The translations under genes were made by a program, and so were the position numbers. Below are positions 42,535-52,123 of a DNA stretch of 64,000 bases, in pieces (position 1 is the first letter of the stretch; the number at the start of each line of letters is the position of its first letter). Below the pieces are notes generated by a model. The model saw only the letters and a program-made list of their open reading frames with translations, was not told the origin of the DNA and did no database searches. The stretch is taken from contig NZ_JAAOIR010000001.1 of the NCBI RefSeq assembly GCF_011440375.1, forward strand, positions 806,001 through 870,000. Reading direction: 5' to 3'. This DNA is from Halorubellus sp. JP-L1. Its GTDB lineage: Archaea; Halobacteriota; Halobacteria; Halobacteriales; Natrialbaceae.

Positions 42535-44235
42535 TTACTCGTGCAGCCCGCCGACTTCGTTGTAGAACGACGACGCGAGCTGTTCGGCCATGTCCTCGTC
42601 GCGGTCGATGCGGACGTCGACGACCGTCGGCTCGCTCGCGGCTTTCGCGTTCTCGAGCGCGGGCACGAGGTCGTCGGGTTCGGTGACGCGGACGCCGCGG
42701 CCGCCCATGCCTTCGGCCATCTTCACGAAGTCGGTGTCGTGGAACTCGACGCCCGCGATGTCCTCGTCCATCTGGCGGACCATCCCGAGGCTCGTGTCGT
42801 TCAGGACGACGAACGTCGGCGCGACGTCGTGGTCGACCGCGGTCTCGACGGCGGTCATCGTCATCGTGAACCCGCCGTCGCCCGCGACCGCGATCGCGTC
42901 GTGCCCGAGGAGCGCGGCGGTGACGGCGGCGGGCTGCGCCCACCCCATGCCGCCGACGCCCCCGGAGCCGTAGTACGACTGCGTCGAGTCCGTCTGGAGG
43001 TAGTTCAGGAGCCAGAAGCGGTTGTTCCCCGAGTCCGCCGTGACGACGGTGTCCTCGTCCACGACCTGCTCGATGGCCTTGCACGCCCGGTGGGGCTTGA
43101 TGGGGACGCTGTCGCTCTCGCACTTCTCGACCGCGAAGTCCTCGCGGGCTTCCTCCGCGCGGTCGAGCGCCCAGTCGCCGCCCTCGCCGCTCTCCCCGTC
43201 GCCGGTCGCGGCGAGCGCGCGCAGGCTCTCGGCGGCGTCGCCGATGAGACCGACGTCGGCGGGGTACACCCAGCCGGCGTTGCGCGTGTCGATGTCCGCG
43301 TGGATGATCGTCTGCTCGTCGGGGTCGATGAACGACGCCGCCTGCCAGTTCGTGTCCATCGGGTTCATCCGGCAGCCGACGACGAGGAGCGCGTCCGCCT
43401 CGCTCACGACCTGGTTCGCGCCCTCGTGGCCGAACGACCCGATGACGCCCGCCGCGCGCTCGTCGGTCTCCGCGATCGTCGACTTCCCGAGGTACGAGGT
43501 CGCGACGACTGCGTCGTACGCGTCCGCGACGGCCTTCAGTTCGTCGTACGCGTCCGCCGCGTGCACGCCGTTGCCCGCGATTATCACGGGCTTCTCCGCG
43601 GCCTCGAGGTGCTCGACGGCGGCGGCGACGTCGCGGTCAGTCGGCTGGCTCTGCCAGTTCTGCACCTGCCGTTCGTCGTCCCACACCGGCGGCACCGCGT
43701 CCTCGGGATAGTCGTCGCTGACTGCGTCCCCGTCGAGGATGACCGCGGTCGGGCCGGGCCGGCCCGCGGTCGCGTGCTTGAACGCGAGCTGTACTGACCG
43801 AACAGTTTCAGTCGACGACCGCGGGAACCACCACTCCTTCGTCACGCCGTCGAGGATCTTCGGCAGAGAGAGGCCGCCGTAGTCGCCGCGGGACTGCTGA
43901 TAGGGCGCGAGCGTCGAGTAGTCACCGCGCTCGCTCGCTTCCGTGAGCGTCACGAGCGGCGACGACGCGAGGCGCGCCTCCATCTGGCCCATGTTCCCGA
44001 GACTCCCGATCCACGGACCCTGGCCCGCGAGCACGGCGGGCGTGCTCGTCATTCGCCCGTACGCCTCCGCCATCTGGCTGGCCTCGCGCTCGTCGCGCGG
44101 CCGAACGACCTCCACGTCGCTGTCGCCGTGCGCGATCGTCTCGAACAGCTCGATGACGCGCCCGCCCGGATACCCGAACACGTACTCGGTGTCGAGCGCG
44201 TCGAGCGTCTCGACGACCCGTTCGGCGGTGTTCAT
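42535..44235 (-). CDS. Thiamine-diphosphate enzyme, acetolactate-synthase-like
   Basis: 566 residues with the three ThDP domains. The pyrimidine-binding part holds PRDEREASQMAEAYGR with the cofactor-activating Glu, the central domain is ~190-340, and the PP domain holds VAGDGGFTMTMTA to VVLNDTSLGM, the GDG-(x)n-N motif. Members decarboxylate 2-oxo acids and may ligate the product. No small regulatory subunit (ilvN) follows, so it is unlikely to be the main acetolactate synthase. It overlaps an EthD-domain gene by four bases, an uncommon partner. Confidence 0.85.
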   Translation of the reverse strand: MNTAERVVETLDALDTEYVFGYPGGRVIELFETIAHGDSDVEVVRPRDEREASQMAEAYGRMTSTPAVLAGQGPWIGSLGNMGQMEARLASSPLVTLTEASERGDYSTLAPYQQSRGDYGGLSLPKILDGVTKEWWFPRSSTETVRSVQLAFKHATAGRPGPTAVILDGDAVSDDYPEDAVPPVWDDERQVQNWQSQPTDRDVAAAVEHLEAAEKPVIIAGNGVHAADAYDELKAVADAYDAVVATSYLGKSTIAETDERAAGVIGSFGHEGANQVVSEADALLVVGCRMNPMDTNWQAASFIDPDEQTIIHADIDTRNAGWVYPADVGLIGDAAESLRALAATGDGESGEGGDWALDRAEEAREDFAVEKCESDSVPIKPHRACKAIEQVVDEDTVVTADSGNNRFWLLNYLQTDSTQSYYGSGGVGGMGWAQPAAVTAALLGHDAIAVAGDGGFTMTMTAVETAVDHDVAPTFVVLNDTSLGMVRQMDEDIAGVEFHDTDFVKMAEGMGGRGVRVTEPDDLVPALENAKAASEPTVVDVRIDRDEDMAEQLASSFYNEVGGLHE

Positions 44236-44564
44236 CGGTCCTCCGACTCGTCGTCGAACTGGACGGTCTCCTCGACGTACAGCGTCGCCCCCTCGTCGGG
44301 CTTCGCGAACTCCGCGAGGTCGGCCTGTACGGCCTCGCCGACGTCGGACTCGAACGCCGCCTGCAGGTCGCCCATGTCCTCGAAGTACAGTTCGACGACG
44401 CCGTCGTACTCGCTGCGGTCCGGGTCCGTCGGGACGCTCGTCGCGTACTTCTTCGCGTGGGGAAGTCCCTTCGCGAGCGGGACGTGCTCGTCGTACCAGT
44501 AGTCGACGAATTCCTCGTGGGTCAGGTCGTCCGCGCGGACGAGCATGTTCACAAGCTTAATCAT
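44232..44564 (-). CDS. Single EthD-domain protein
   Basis: 110 residues from ATG 44564. MIKLVNMLVRADDLTHEEFV, DYWYDEHVPLAKGLPHAKK and YDGVVELYFEDMGDLQAAF match the EthD domains seen at 33658. It forms a dimeric alpha-beta barrel in known relatives. Its stop overlaps the ATG of the ThDP enzyme (44232-44235), so the two products are made together and may act on one substrate. Confidence 0.8.
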   Translation of the reverse strand: MIKLVNMLVRADDLTHEEFVDYWYDEHVPLAKGLPHAKKYATSVPTDPDRSEYDGVVELYFEDMGDLQAAFESDVGEAVQADLAEFAKPDEGATLYVEETVQFDDESEDR

Positions 44565-44753
44565 GGACAGACCGACGCAGGGGCATGACTTACAGGTGAC
44601 GGTTCCCGGAGTCATCGACCGGTTCGAGGCACGCTTCGATACCACTTCGGGGTCGCTTCGAGACCGCTTCGAGGCCGCCCTGGGCCGCCAGGTGCGAGTA
44701 CGGGACGCCTGCATCGTTCGAAGCCATCGGTTACGGAGCGAGTACAAGCAGCA

Positions 44754-44763
44754 TGTTTATACG
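44754..44763 (+). promoter_or_regulatory. TATA box that decides the pckA start
   Basis: TGTTTATACG lies about 27-35 bases before ATG 44789. An earlier in-frame ATG at 44753 falls inside this element, so it cannot be translated from this promoter; 44789 is the leaderless start. Confidence 0.65.
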
Positions 44764-44788
44764 GCATTACGCAATCTACTCAATCACG

Positions 44789-46369
44789 ATGTCAGACATC
44801 GGGATGGAACGCCCGGCGACCTCGACACGACGGTCGGACTTCCCCGACCCGAAATCCACACCGAACGTGACCTACGCGCCAGCACTCGACGAACTCCGCT
44901 CCTTCTCCACGCACCTCGAAACCACGACCGAGTACGACTCGCCCAGTTACGTGAGCGAGTACCGGTCGCGGAGCGCCGACCGCACGAGGAACACGGTCGA
45001 CCACGAGTTCGACGAGGCCGACTACGGGCTCGTCGCGGACGCCGTGGACTGCATCGGCGACGGCGAGTGGGTGTGCCTCGACCGGCGGATGGGCCGGCAC
45101 GAGGACGTCGCCGCGGTCTGCCGGCTGTTCGTCCCGAAGGCGTACGGTCGAATCGCGCTCGCGTGGGCGAAGCTCTTCGAGCCCGTCGACGCCGACGAGC
45201 CCGTCGAACCGGACTACGTCACGGTCCAGGTCCCCGACGCCGACGAGACAGCAATTCGCGTGCTCGCCGAGGAGGGCGTGACCGCCGTCGTCGGGAGCGA
45301 CTACACGGGCGAGGCGAAGAAGTCGTTCCTCCGCCTGTTCATGTTCGACGCGAAGCGCCAGGGCGGCCTCGGGCTGCACGCCGGGTCGAAGCGCGTCACC
45401 GTCCGCCAGTCGCCCGACGACGCCGACGCGGACGACGCCGACGGCGAGGACGAGGGCGACTTGGCGACGGTCGGCCAGGTGTTCCTCGGGCTATCCGCGA
45501 CCGGGAAGTCGACGCTGACTGCGCACAGCTGCTGGCTCGACGAGGCCAACGGCGAGTCCGCGGCGATGCTCCAGGACGACGTCTGCGCGCTCACGCGCGA
45601 CGGCGAGGTCGCGGGCAGCGAGGGCAAGGGCCTGTTCATCAAGACCATCGGCCTCGACCGCGACGAGCAGGCGGCGCTGTACGACGCCGCGACCCACGAG
45701 TCCGCGGTCCTCGAGAACGTCGCCGTCGACGACGACGGCACCGTCCACTTCGACGAGGACCGGTACACGACGAACTCGCGCGCGGTCGTCCAGCGCGAGC
45801 ACCTCGACAGCGCCGACGAGGACGTCGACCTCGACGGCGTCGACCAGGTGTTCTTCATCACGCGCAACCCCCTGATGCCGCCGGTCGCGAAGCTCGACGA
45901 GACCGAGGCCGCGGTCGCGTTCATGCTCGGCGAGTCCATCCAGACGAGCGCGGGCGACCCGGACGCCGCGGGCGAAGCGATCCGCGTCGTCGGCACGAAC
46001 CCGTTCATCATGGGGAGCGAGGGCGAGGAAGGGAATCGCTTCCGCGATCTCGTCAGCGAACTCGGCGTCGAGTGCTACGTCCTCAACACGGGCTGCGTCG
46101 GCACCGGCGACGACGCGGTCGACGTCGGCGTCGAGGAGTCCGTCACCCTCCTCCGCGAGATCGCGCGCGACAGCGTCGACTGGACGCGCGACGATCGCAT
46201 GGGCCTCGAGATTCCGTCGTCGGTCCCGGGCATCGACGTCTCCGAGTTCTACGTCCCCGACCACGTCGATGACTACGAGCGCGCGGCCACCGAGCTGCGG
46301 CGGGAGCGCCTCCAGTACCTCGCGCAGTTCGACGCGCTCGACGACGACGTCGCCGACGGCGTCTACTGA
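44789..46369 (+). CDS. pckA: Phosphoenolpyruvate carboxykinase (ATP)
   Basis: 526 residues from ATG 44789. The P-loop kinase motif is FLGLSATGKSTLTAH and the metal/Asp motif LQDDVCAL, followed by GKGLFIKTIGLDRDEQ and SRAVVQREHL. The enzyme converts oxaloacetate and ATP to phosphoenolpyruvate for gluconeogenesis. An acidic insertion (~residues 215-230, DDADADDADGEDEGD) is a haloarchaeal adaptation. It is monocistronic. Confidence 0.92.
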   Translation: MSDIGMERPATSTRRSDFPDPKSTPNVTYAPALDELRSFSTHLETTTEYDSPSYVSEYRSRSADRTRNTVDHEFDEADYGLVADAVDCIGDGEWVCLDRRMGRHEDVAAVCRLFVPKAYGRIALAWAKLFEPVDADEPVEPDYVTVQVPDADETAIRVLAEEGVTAVVGSDYTGEAKKSFLRLFMFDAKRQGGLGLHAGSKRVTVRQSPDDADADDADGEDEGDLATVGQVFLGLSATGKSTLTAHSCWLDEANGESAAMLQDDVCALTRDGEVAGSEGKGLFIKTIGLDRDEQAALYDAATHESAVLENVAVDDDGTVHFDEDRYTTNSRAVVQREHLDSADEDVDLDGVDQVFFITRNPLMPPVAKLDETEAAVAFMLGESIQTSAGDPDAAGEAIRVVGTNPFIMGSEGEEGNRFRDLVSELGVECYVLNTGCVGTGDDAVDVGVEESVTLLREIARDSVDWTRDDRMGLEIPSSVPGIDVSEFYVPDHVDDYERAATELRRERLQYLAQFDALDDDVADGVY

Positions 46370-46446
46370 CTCACTCGCGGGGGTCGGTCGTCGCGAACCC
46401 CGCCGCACGGTCAAGCTTCAAGTTCTCGGACGATCGATTGTCGCAC

Positions 46447-46653
46447 ATGACCGAGTTACGCAAGCCGGAGGGACGCGAGTGCGAGCGCTGCGGACGACGG
46501 GAGGTCTGGGACGACCGCCACGACACGTGGCGCGTCGCGAGCGACGACCGAGACGATAATGGGGACGGCAATAGCGCCGACGCGGACGCGATCGGCGACG
46601 TCCACTGCGTGCACGAGTGGGACATCGACGGGTCGTTCCGCCCGATCGAGTGA
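46447..46653 (+). CDS. HEWD family small protein
   Basis: 68 residues. ELRKPEGRECERCGRREVWD gives a zinc knuckle, and the C-terminal HCVHEWDIDGSFRPIE is the motif the family is named for. An acidic DDNGDGNSADADA loop separates them. HEWD proteins are restricted to haloarchaea and uncharacterised. ATG 46447 is chosen over an upstream non-ATG codon. Confidence 0.75.
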   Translation: MTELRKPEGRECERCGRREVWDDRHDTWRVASDDRDDNGDGNSADADAIGDVHCVHEWDIDGSFRPIE

Positions 46654-46678
46654 CGATGTCCGGAGCGTCCGACTGACG

Positions 46679-47062
46679 ATGCCGACCGCGTACGTCACCG
46701 CGCCGCCCGAGGCCGCCGACGAGCTCGCGACCGCGCTCGTCGAGGAGCGCCTCGCCGCGTGCGTGAACCGGGTCGACTGTCGCTCTACGTACCGCTGGAC
46801 CGACGCCGACGGCGGCGACGCCACCGGCGAGGACGCCATCCTGCGCGACGACGAAGTGATCCTGCTCGCGAAGACAACGAGCGAGCGCTACGACGCACTC
46901 GAAGCGCGAATCGCGGAACTCCACCCCTACGACGTGCCCTGCATCGAGCGGTTCGACGAATCGGGGATGCTTCCCGCGTACGCGGACTGGGTCGCGGACG
47001 CGACCGAGTCCCAGAGCGTGGAGGACCGCGGAGAATCGAGCGAGCAGTCGGGACCCGACTAG
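46679..47062 (+). CDS. cutA: CutA1 divalent-cation tolerance protein
   Basis: 127 residues. TAYVTAPPEAADELATALVE, ACVNRVDCRSTYRW, EVILLAKTTSERYDALEARI and ELHPYDVPCIERF match CutA1, a very stable trimer related to PII fold. The last ~20 residues are an acidic tail. Copper tolerance was reported for the E. coli gene; the archaeal role is unclear. It starts 25 bases after the HEWD gene and its end overlaps the convergent HD gene by four bases. Confidence 0.9.
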   Translation: MPTAYVTAPPEAADELATALVEERLAACVNRVDCRSTYRWTDADGGDATGEDAILRDDEVILLAKTTSERYDALEARIAELHPYDVPCIERFDESGMLPAYADWVADATESQSVEDRGESSEQSGPD

Positions 47063-47646
47063 TTCGGGACGGTCGCGTTCGCGCGATCGGCGAGGTCCGC
47101 CACCATCACTTCGAAGCGTCGGGGGACGTCGAAGCGGGCGTCGGCGCGGAGGTCGTAGTCGAGATCGGGGCGTTCGCCCTCCCAGGTCTGCTGGGGGAAC
47201 AGCTCGGGGAGTTCGTACTGGCCGAGCGCGCGGTCGGCGCGCTTGACCGCGCGGTACTGCTCGTCGCTGGGCGGGGAGACGTCGAACGCCGCCCAGACGG
47301 CAGCCTGGATGTCGTCCTCGATCTCGCGGTACCCGGGGAGGTGACGCTTGAGGGGGCTGGGGACGTCCGTGACGTACGCCTCCGCCGCGTCGTGCAGGAG
47401 CCCGTAGAACTGCACGCGGTCGCTCTCGCCCGCGCTCGCGAGCTCCTCGGTCACGTGGATCGAGTGCAGCGCGACGCTGTAGAAGAACGCGGTCTGGCCC
47501 GCACCGCGACAGACGTTCGAGAGCCCGTGCGCGAGGTCAGCGAGCGCGATCTGCTCCGGTTCCGGGTCGAGCGGCCGGAACGACCGACCGCTGTGCGTAC
47601 TGATCGCCTCGTCCTCCGCCGCCGTATCGTCGACACGTAGCTCCAT
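47059..47646 (-). CDS. YfbR-like HD hydrolase
   Basis: 195 residues. The HD motif is FYGLLHDAAEAYVTDVPSPL, with the first His in FYSVALHSIHVTEEL and the last Asp in VKRADRALGQYE. This arrangement, with AAEAY-x-D-xPSPLK, matches YfbR-type 5'-deoxynucleotidases. It would remove phosphate from deoxynucleoside monophosphates in the cytoplasm. It converges on cutA. Confidence 0.8.
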   Translation of the reverse strand: MELRVDDTAAEDEAISTHSGRSFRPLDPEPEQIALADLAHGLSNVCRGAGQTAFFYSVALHSIHVTEELASAGESDRVQFYGLLHDAAEAYVTDVPSPLKRHLPGYREIEDDIQAAVWAAFDVSPPSDEQYRAVKRADRALGQYELPELFPQQTWEGERPDLDYDLRADARFDVPRRFEVMVADLADRANATVPN

Positions 47647-47805
47647 AGAGAATCACCGTTTCCACCGTCTCAATGGCCGTCGCTACTTAGGGGTTTCGTC
47701 GCCGGACCCCCTCGGCACACGCTCCCGTGCGAACTGACTCCCGTGGTGAGAGGGCGGGTCGCGAGGGCGAACGCGAGCGACCGGGAGAACGAGGTGGGTG
47801 GCCGC

Positions 47806-48543
47806 TCAGTCCATGAGGTTCTCGGTGACGTCGAAGGACTCGTCGCCGTCGAGCGCGACGACGTCGGCGTCGCTCCCGGTCGCCCTCACTTCCTTCGCGA
47901 AGGCCTCGGGGTCCTGCTCGATCGGCGGGAACGTGTCGTAGTGGATGGGGATGGCGGCGTCGACGTCGAGCCAGTCGACGGCGACCGCGGCCTGCATCGG
48001 CCCCATCGTGAAGTGGTCGCCGATCGGGAGCGCGGCGACGTCCGGCTCGAGGAACGGCCCGATGACGTCCCGCATCGACGTCATGAGGCTGGTGTCGCCG
48101 GCGTGGTAGAACGAGACGGAGTCCTCGTCCGCGACCTGCGTCGGCTTCGTGTCCGAGATCACGAACCCTGCGGGCATCCCGCCGGAGGCCTCGTAGCCCG
48201 TCTCCATGCCGTTCGTGTGGTCGCTGCGGTGCATCGTGACGTACGCGTCGCCGCACTCGACGGTCCCGCCGAGGTTCATTCCCATGCCGCCGACGGCGTC
48301 GAAGTCCCCGAACTCGTCCTGGCAGTACGCGACGACCTCGGGCGTCGCGACGAGCGTCGCGCCCTCGTACGCGTCGACGTCGCCGACGTGGTCCGCGTGC
48401 CCGTGCGTGAGGAGCACGTAGTCGGGGTCGAGCGCCCCGGGGTCGGTGTCCGTCTTCGGGTTGTCGAAGAACGGGTCGATGAGCAGGCTGGTGTCGCCGA
48501 GTTCGACGCCGAACGTGGAGTGACCGTACCAGGTGAGTTCCAT
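47806..48543 (-). CDS. UPF0173 family metal-dependent hydrolase
   Basis: 245 residues. [17 protein letters not shown] is the characteristic opening, and [10 protein letters not shown] is the metallo-beta-lactamase metal motif. [12 protein letters not shown] and [18 protein letters not shown] supply later ligands. The family is widespread and lacks an established substrate. It is a single gene divergent from the DHH-like gene at 48780. Confidence 0.88.
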   Translation of the reverse strand: MELTWYGHSTFGVELGDTSLLIDPFFDNPKTDTDPGALDPDYVLLTHGHADHVGDVDAYEGATLVATPEVVAYCQDEFGDFDAVGGMGMNLGGTVECGDAYVTMHRSDHTNGMETGYEASGGMPAGFVISDTKPTQVADEDSVSFYHAGDTSLMTSMRDVIGPFLEPDVAALPIGDHFTMGPMQAAVAVDWLDVDAAIPIHYDTFPPIEQDPEAFAKEVRATGSDADVVALDGDESFDVTENLMD

Positions 48544-48779
48544 AGTCGTACTGACCTACGCCTGCACGTCCCGTAAAAGTTCGCGAGGGGGGGACGCTAC
48601 TCGGCCACCCCCAACCCCCTCCTCGGCTCCCGCAGATCGGTCCCCGCAGGCACTTACGAGCGGTCGCGGGCGGGCCACCTGCCGCCCGCGCGCCAGCTAC
48701 GACCGGGGTTCGACGCGGACGAACGACGGCGAGCGAGTTTCGACAACAGTTTTAGGCCGGGTTTCCTCTACCAGAGCAA

Positions 48780-51098
48780 ATGGGTAACTGTATCATCTGC
48801 GGTACGCCCGTGGACGGGCACATCTGTTCGAGTCACGAGGAGGACGCCGTCTTCGAGTTCGAAGGCAACTCCCCCGAACAGTTGACGCCCGGACGCTACT
48901 ACGAAGGCACCGTCGACGGCTACGCGGAGTTCGGCGTGTTCGTGGACATCGGCGACCACGTCACCGGCCTCCTGCACCGGAGCGAACTGGACCGACGCCT
49001 GGACTCCCTCGACTGGGACGCGGGCGACACCGTCTACGTGCAGGTGACGGACGTGCGCGACAACGGGAACGTCGACCTCGGCTGGTCGATCCGCCAGCGC
49101 AAGCGCGAGTTCCGCGGCCACCTCGTCCAGACGCCCCAGGGCGACGAGCTCCCCGAAGGGGACGACGGGGACGACGACCACCCTTCTGACAGTACGTCGC
49201 GCTCGGGGAACACCGAGACGCGCACGCCCTCTTCGGAGGACGCCCAGCCGGAACCGACCGACGAAGACGACGCACCGAGTGCCGGCGAAGCCGAGAACAC
49301 CGACCAGACGACCACCGACGAAGCGACGTCCGAGGTCGCCACCGACGAAGCGAGTGCCGATACCTCTGCCGACGCACCGAGTGCCGACGCCGCAGCCGAC
49401 GAAGACGACGCACCGAGTGCCGGCGACGAAGCGACGTCCGACGTGACGGCGACGTCGGCCGTCGAGGACGCTGGCGCTTCCGAGTCCGGCGACGTCGCGA
49501 CGGACGACGAGTCGACCGACAGCGACGAGGACGACGCACCGGTGGGCGACGAGGCAGCGACAGCCGACGAGAGCGCGAGCGAGGGGCTGTCGCGGACGGC
49601 TCTCGGCGACGTCGCGGACGACGTCGGACAGGTCGTGCGCGTCGAGGGCGAAGTCGTGAGCATCCGGCAGACGTCCGGGCCGACCGTCTTCGAGGTCCGC
49701 GACGAGTCGGACGTCGTCGAGGCGGCGGCGTTCGAGTCCGCGGGCGTTCGCGCGTACCCCGACGTCGAGGTCGACGACGTGGTACGCATCGACGGCGAGG
49801 TCGAGCGCCACCACGACGACCTCCAGATCGAGACGGAAGTCCTCGACGTGCTCGAGGGCGAGGAAGCCGACGTGGTGCGAACGCGTCTCGCGGACGCGCT
49901 CGCCGCCGAAGCCGATCCCGGCGAAGTCGACCTGCTCGCGGACCACGACGCGGTCGCGGCGGTCGAGAGCGAGATCCGCGACGTGGCGTCGACCATCCGG
50001 CAGGCCGTCTTCACGGGCCGACCGGTCGTCGTTCGACACACGGCGACCGCGGACGGCTACGTCGCCGGGGCGGCCATCGAGCGCGCGGTCCTCCCGCTCG
50101 TTCGCGAGGAGCACGCGCGCGAGGACGCGGAGTACCACTTCTTCGAGCGCCGGCCGCTCGACGACCCGTTTTACGGGATGGACGCGGCGACCGACGACGT
50201 GACGGACATGCTCGGCGACCGCGAGCGACACGGCGAGCAGTTCCCGCTCGTCGTCCTCGCCGACGCCGGGTCGACCGCGGAGTCCGAGGAGGGCTACGAG
50301 TTCCTCGACGTGTACGGCGTCGAGCGCGTCGCGATCGACGCGACGTACCCCGACGACGCCGTCCTCGACGACCTCTCGGCGGTCGTGAACCCGCACGTCG
50401 CGGGCGTCGACGACGAGGTGTCCTCGACGGCGCTCGCGGCGAACGTCGCGGCGCACGTCAACGACGACGTTCGCGTGGACCTCTCGCACCTGCCCGCGGT
50501 GAGTTACTGGGAGGACACCCCGGAGGTGTACGTGGACCTGGCTCGCGACGCCGACTACGACGTCGACGACGTCACGGAGCTCCGGCAGGCGATGGCGCTG
50601 GAGGCGTTCTATCAGTCCTACAAGGACAAGCGAGAGCTCGTCGACGACCTCCTGTTCGGTCGCCGTGAAGGCCTCTCGGGGCACGTGAGCGATCAGTTCC
50701 GCGAGAAGATGCGCAAGGAAGTCGAGACGGCGCGCCGGAACCTCACCGAGCGCACGGCCGACGGCGTGACGTTCGCGGTCGTGGACACGGACGCGTTCAC
50801 GCACCGGTTCGACTTCCCGCCGGAGGCGTTGCTCGTGGACGAACTCCACCGGACGCTCCGCGAGGAGTACGACGAACCGGTCGTCACCATCGGGCTGGGT
50901 GGCGACGACATGCGTCTGCGGTCGGACGAAGACCTGGACGTGCGTCGCGTCGCCGAGCAGGCGGCGTCGACGGTTCCCGAGGCCGGGATCGAAGTGGTCG
51001 GTGGTCGCGAGGGCCACGTCGAGTACCTCGCTGGCGAGCGCGACGCGGTCCAGAACGCGGTCATCGCCGCGATCGCGAAGACGTTCAAGCCCGCCTGA
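48780..51098 (+). CDS. RecJ/DHH-like protein with zinc finger, S1 and OB domains, degenerate active site
   Basis: 772 residues. A zinc knuckle (Cys4, Cys7, Cys16, His19) and an S1 RNA-binding domain (~35-105, GRYYEGTVDGYAEFGVFVDI) start the chain. A long acidic linker (~125-270), an OB fold (~280-365, VVRVEGEVVSIRQTSGPTVF) and a DHH/DHHA1-type region (~400-770) follow. The DHH motifs are changed: VRHTATADGYVAG in place of H-x-D-x-DG, and AIDATYP where ID-HH-P is expected. Nuclease activity is therefore doubtful. Like Cdc45 it may be a structural RecJ relative. GTTTTAGG upstream supports a leaderless start. Confidence 0.8.
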   Translation: MGNCIICGTPVDGHICSSHEEDAVFEFEGNSPEQLTPGRYYEGTVDGYAEFGVFVDIGDHVTGLLHRSELDRRLDSLDWDAGDTVYVQVTDVRDNGNVDLGWSIRQRKREFRGHLVQTPQGDELPEGDDGDDDHPSDSTSRSGNTETRTPSSEDAQPEPTDEDDAPSAGEAENTDQTTTDEATSEVATDEASADTSADAPSADAAADEDDAPSAGDEATSDVTATSAVEDAGASESGDVATDDESTDSDEDDAPVGDEAATADESASEGLSRTALGDVADDVGQVVRVEGEVVSIRQTSGPTVFEVRDESDVVEAAAFESAGVRAYPDVEVDDVVRIDGEVERHHDDLQIETEVLDVLEGEEADVVRTRLADALAAEADPGEVDLLADHDAVAAVESEIRDVASTIRQAVFTGRPVVVRHTATADGYVAGAAIERAVLPLVREEHAREDAEYHFFERRPLDDPFYGMDAATDDVTDMLGDRERHGEQFPLVVLADAGSTAESEEGYEFLDVYGVERVAIDATYPDDAVLDDLSAVVNPHVAGVDDEVSSTALAANVAAHVNDDVRVDLSHLPAVSYWEDTPEVYVDLARDADYDVDDVTELRQAMALEAFYQSYKDKRELVDDLLFGRREGLSGHVSDQFREKMRKEVETARRNLTERTADGVTFAVVDTDAFTHRFDFPPEALLVDELHRTLREEYDEPVVTIGLGGDDMRLRSDEDLDVRRVAEQAASTVPEAGIEVVGGREGHVEYLAGERDAVQNAVIAAIAKTFKPA

Positions 51099-51197
51099 CG
51101 CGGAAGCGTCCGGATTGGGCGGGCGCGAGCGTCGTGGCGGAGTGGAACGGCGTGGCGAAACGGAGTCGTTTTTGCGTGCGGCCGTCTACGTGGTGGT

Positions 51198-51617
51198 ATG
51201 ACTTTTCGAGGCGACGTGGCGCCGTCGACGCTCGGCGTGGAGCTGAACGAGGACGGGGTCGTCGTGGAGTACCTGGACGGCCGGAACGTGTTCTATCACG
51301 GCCCGCCGGAGAAGGCCGAGGGGTCGGTGCGGGCGCCGCCGGGGAAGTTGACGCAAGTGCTCGTGACGGACCCGACGGAGACGGAGGGCGTGCTCGTGTA
51401 CGTGAACGACCACGACACGCACGACGACATCCTCGAGGACACCGGCGTCGGTCGCGTCCTCCTCGAGGGCGACGACGAGGAGGAGCTGTTCCCGGGGGTG
51501 ACGGTGCGGTCGGAGGCGTACGCGACCGTCGTCGAGGCGGACCCGGAGGTCGCTCGCGGTCGCGTGTTCGTGTTTGCGGAGGACGAGATCAGCGAGCACG
51601 CGTACGAGATCGTTTGA
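51198..51617 (+). CDS. DUF5796 family haloarchaeal protein
   Basis: 139 residues. DVAPSTLGVELNEDGVVVEY, VLVTDPTETEGVLVYVNDHD and DTGVGRVLLEGDDEEELFPG are strongly patterned and match DUF5796 as I recall it. It is mostly beta-strand. Function unknown. Its stop overlaps the next ATG (TGATG), linking it to the following small gene. Confidence 0.8.
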   Translation: MTFRGDVAPSTLGVELNEDGVVVEYLDGRNVFYHGPPEKAEGSVRAPPGKLTQVLVTDPTETEGVLVYVNDHDTHDDILEDTGVGRVLLEGDDEEELFPGVTVRSEAYATVVEADPEVARGRVFVFAEDEISEHAYEIV

Positions 51618-51868
51618 TGCCGCTAGCGAAGCAGTGGCGTTCGCTCGACCGGTCGACGGTCGCTGGGGCGCCGGACCGACTGGGCGTGTACGAGATCGGC
51701 GACGACGACGGGAACGTGCTCGAGGTCGACTGGGGCGTGCTCCCGGACGAACTGAAGGACGCGCTATCCTATGGGCCGCGTGGGGCGACCCAGGTGCGCT
51801 GGGAGGTGGCGCAGACGCGCGAGCAAGCGGAGTCGCTCGCGGCCGAGCACCGCGAGCGCTTGGACTGA
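51617..51868 (+). CDS. Small DUF7508/GIY-YIG-like protein
   Basis: 83 residues. WRSLDRSTVAGAPDRLGVYE followed by VLEVDWGVLPDELKDAL and VRWEVAQTREQAESLAAEHR resembles a short GIY-YIG-derived fold found in haloarchaea, named DUF7508 from memory. Endonuclease residues are not evident. It is coupled to the DUF5796 gene by a one-base overlap. Confidence 0.6.
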   Translation: MPLAKQWRSLDRSTVAGAPDRLGVYEIGDDDGNVLEVDWGVLPDELKDALSYGPRGATQVRWEVAQTREQAESLAAEHRERLD

Positions 51869-51913
51869 ACGGGCAGCTATCGGTCCCCGGAGTCGAGAGT
51901 GGCTGCGAGTCGC

Positions 51914-52048
51914 TTATTGGATGTAGGAGGGGTCTTCGGCGTCGCAGTTCGCTTCGTGTGCGTTCGCGTCGGACTGGTCGTCGAACATGAGTCCGCAGGC
52001 GTCGCACTCGTACCACGTCTCGCCGTCACGTTCAGTCTCGCTGACCAT
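51914..52048 (-). CDS. C2H2-type zinc-finger micro-protein
   Basis: 44 residues from ATG 52048. WYECDACGLMFDDQSDANAH then CD gives a C2H2/C-type finger (Cys-x2-Cys, His, Cys). The chain ends EDPSYIQ. Such single-finger proteins (DUF7128-like) are common in haloarchaea. It is divergent from the Cdc48 gene, 75 bases apart. Confidence 0.7.
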   Translation of the reverse strand: MVSETERDGETWYECDACGLMFDDQSDANAHEANCDAEDPSYIQ

Positions 52049-52123
52049 GCCTAGAGCGACGCCGGCCTCCGTGAAGTGGTTTGTCCCGAGCGATTCAAGG
52101 CAGTACGGCGAGAAAAAATAGGC

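Noticed and set aside
44753-44788. Upstream in-frame ATG as pckA start
   Set aside because: It lies inside the TATA element, so the transcript would begin after it.
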